In this document: piece by piece, positions 45,014-45,323 of the stretch
How positions within the stretch are numbered: position 1 is the stretch's first letter
How the letters are laid out: every line of letters begins with the position of its first letter
DNA from: a virus
Length of the DNA: 45,323 nt
Virus record (IMG/VR): IMGVR_UViG_3300019888_000007
Location: 1 to 45,323 of that record
Direction: 5' to 3' (one strand)
Program-made: the position numbers and the translations under genes
The notes under the pieces: model-generated
The model's input: the letters and a program-made list of their open reading frames with translations, nothing else
Told to the model about the DNA's origin: nothing
Databases searched by the model: none

Positions 45014-45154
45014 TTAATTCTTTTTCTCTTGTAACAAGTCTCTGATATCTAATAATACTTCTACAATAACTTCAACATAAGTTCGTTTGAGAAATCCCTC
45101 CGTATAATCTCCCGAAGAATCTAATTTATCTTGAATTTTTTTCCTTTCTCTCAT
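45014..45154 (-). CDS. Small helical hypothetical protein
   Basis: A 46-residue protein (MRERKKIQDKLDSSGDYTEG...), helical and charged, in the slot filled by 5951-6112 in the other cluster, with the same leader but unrelated sequence. No function. Confidence 0.5.
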   Translation of the reverse strand: MRERKKIQDKLDSSGDYTEGFLKRTYVEVIVEVLLDIRDLLQEKKN

Positions 45155-45177
45155 ATATTTTTAATAATATACACCGC

Positions 45178-45323
45178 CTATGATATTTTTCTTGGGTTTT
45201 TATAATCTGCGGGCTTGCCGACTTTTACGACAACTTTCGGGGCAACTAGAGATTGGTCTTTATATATCGCCAGATACCATTGCTCGTCAAAGATTAAAGG
45301 TTCAAGATTAACTTCATAGCCGT
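45178..45323 (-). CDS. C-terminal part of MEDTHEAL-family protein, cut at the window edge
   Basis: 48 codons remain, reading GYEVNLEPLIFDEQ... to KNPRKIS and a TAG stop. The upstream part is missing from the window end, but bases 6282-6354 supply it exactly if the 127-nt repeat is joined, giving a complete 72-residue protein. Confidence 0.7.
   Translation of the reverse strand, partial: GYEVNLEPLIFDEQWYLAIYKDQSLVAPKVVVKVGKPADYKNPRKIS
45197..45323. repeat. 127-nt exact direct repeat, right copy (contig end)
   Basis: Identical to 6155-6281, ends precisely at the last base of the window. Joining the two copies gives a 39,042-nt circle (6155-45196). The bases left of the repeat differ (45196 G versus 6154 T). 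Confidence 0.9.

Noticed and set aside
1-45323. CRISPR arrays, tRNA genes, integrase or attachment sites
   Set aside because: No regularly spaced repeats, no cloverleaf sequence and no recombinase motif were seen; lysogeny is not supported.

Overview
The window looks like an assembled contig from an uncultivated tailed phage (Caudoviricetes). It has a terminase, a portal, a scaffold, an HK97-fold type capsid protein, fibres, holins and endolysins. No tail sheath, tape measure, integrase, tRNA or ribosomal gene is visible. The layout (adaptor protein, two large internal-type virion proteins, short fibre operon) fits a short-tailed virion best, but this is inference. The code is standard: TGA acts as stop. 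Genes are tightly packed, mostly with ATGA overlaps, and few starts carry a clear Shine-Dalgarno sequence. The host cannot be named from sequence. The two endolysins show that it has peptidoglycan, and the promoters I could find have ordinary -35/-10 boxes.

The most important structural point is that the last 127 nt (45197-45323) are identical to 6155-6281. Joining these copies closes bases 6155-45196 into a 39,042-nt circle in which every gene lies on the minus strand, and it completes the gene cut off at the right end. All plus-strand genes lie outside that circle, at 1-4354. I therefore read the contig as a circular (or circularly permuted) 39-kb genome plus a 6.15-kb side branch from a related phage that shares the early region.

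Reading the circle in its direction of transcription (right to left): small early genes (45.3-44.3 kb); a sugar-nucleotide, glycosyltransferase and methyltransferase operon (44.3-38.1 kb); a promoter, then terminase, portal, scaffold, capsid gene with a group I intron, coiled-coil and glycosyltransferase genes, adaptor, tail/fibre and internal proteins (37.9-18.5 kb); lysis cassette (18.4-16.5 kb); HNH-AP2 homing endonuclease and small zinc-ribbon/membrane peptides (16.3-15.4 kb); a roughly 550-nt regulatory island with hairpins and a promoter (15.35-14.84 kb); a replication operon with initiator-like protein, primase-polymerase/helicase and a methyltransferase broken at a dinucleotide repeat (14.8-11.36 kb); then a ribbon-helix-helix-led early operon with annealing-type, OB-like, MT-A70 methyltransferase and NinG genes, followed by many small proteins (11.26-6.2 kb).

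The branch (1-6154) holds a fibre, an HNH gene and a second lysis cassette on the plus strand, facing a second version of the small early-gene cluster on the minus strand. The two lysis cassettes share five gene families, but the endolysins have swapped catalytic domains (cysteine peptidase versus M23 metallopeptidase). The findings most worth following are the circle/branch structure, the capsid intron, the phase-variable-looking methyltransferase, the structured leader of the replication operon, and the glycan operon.
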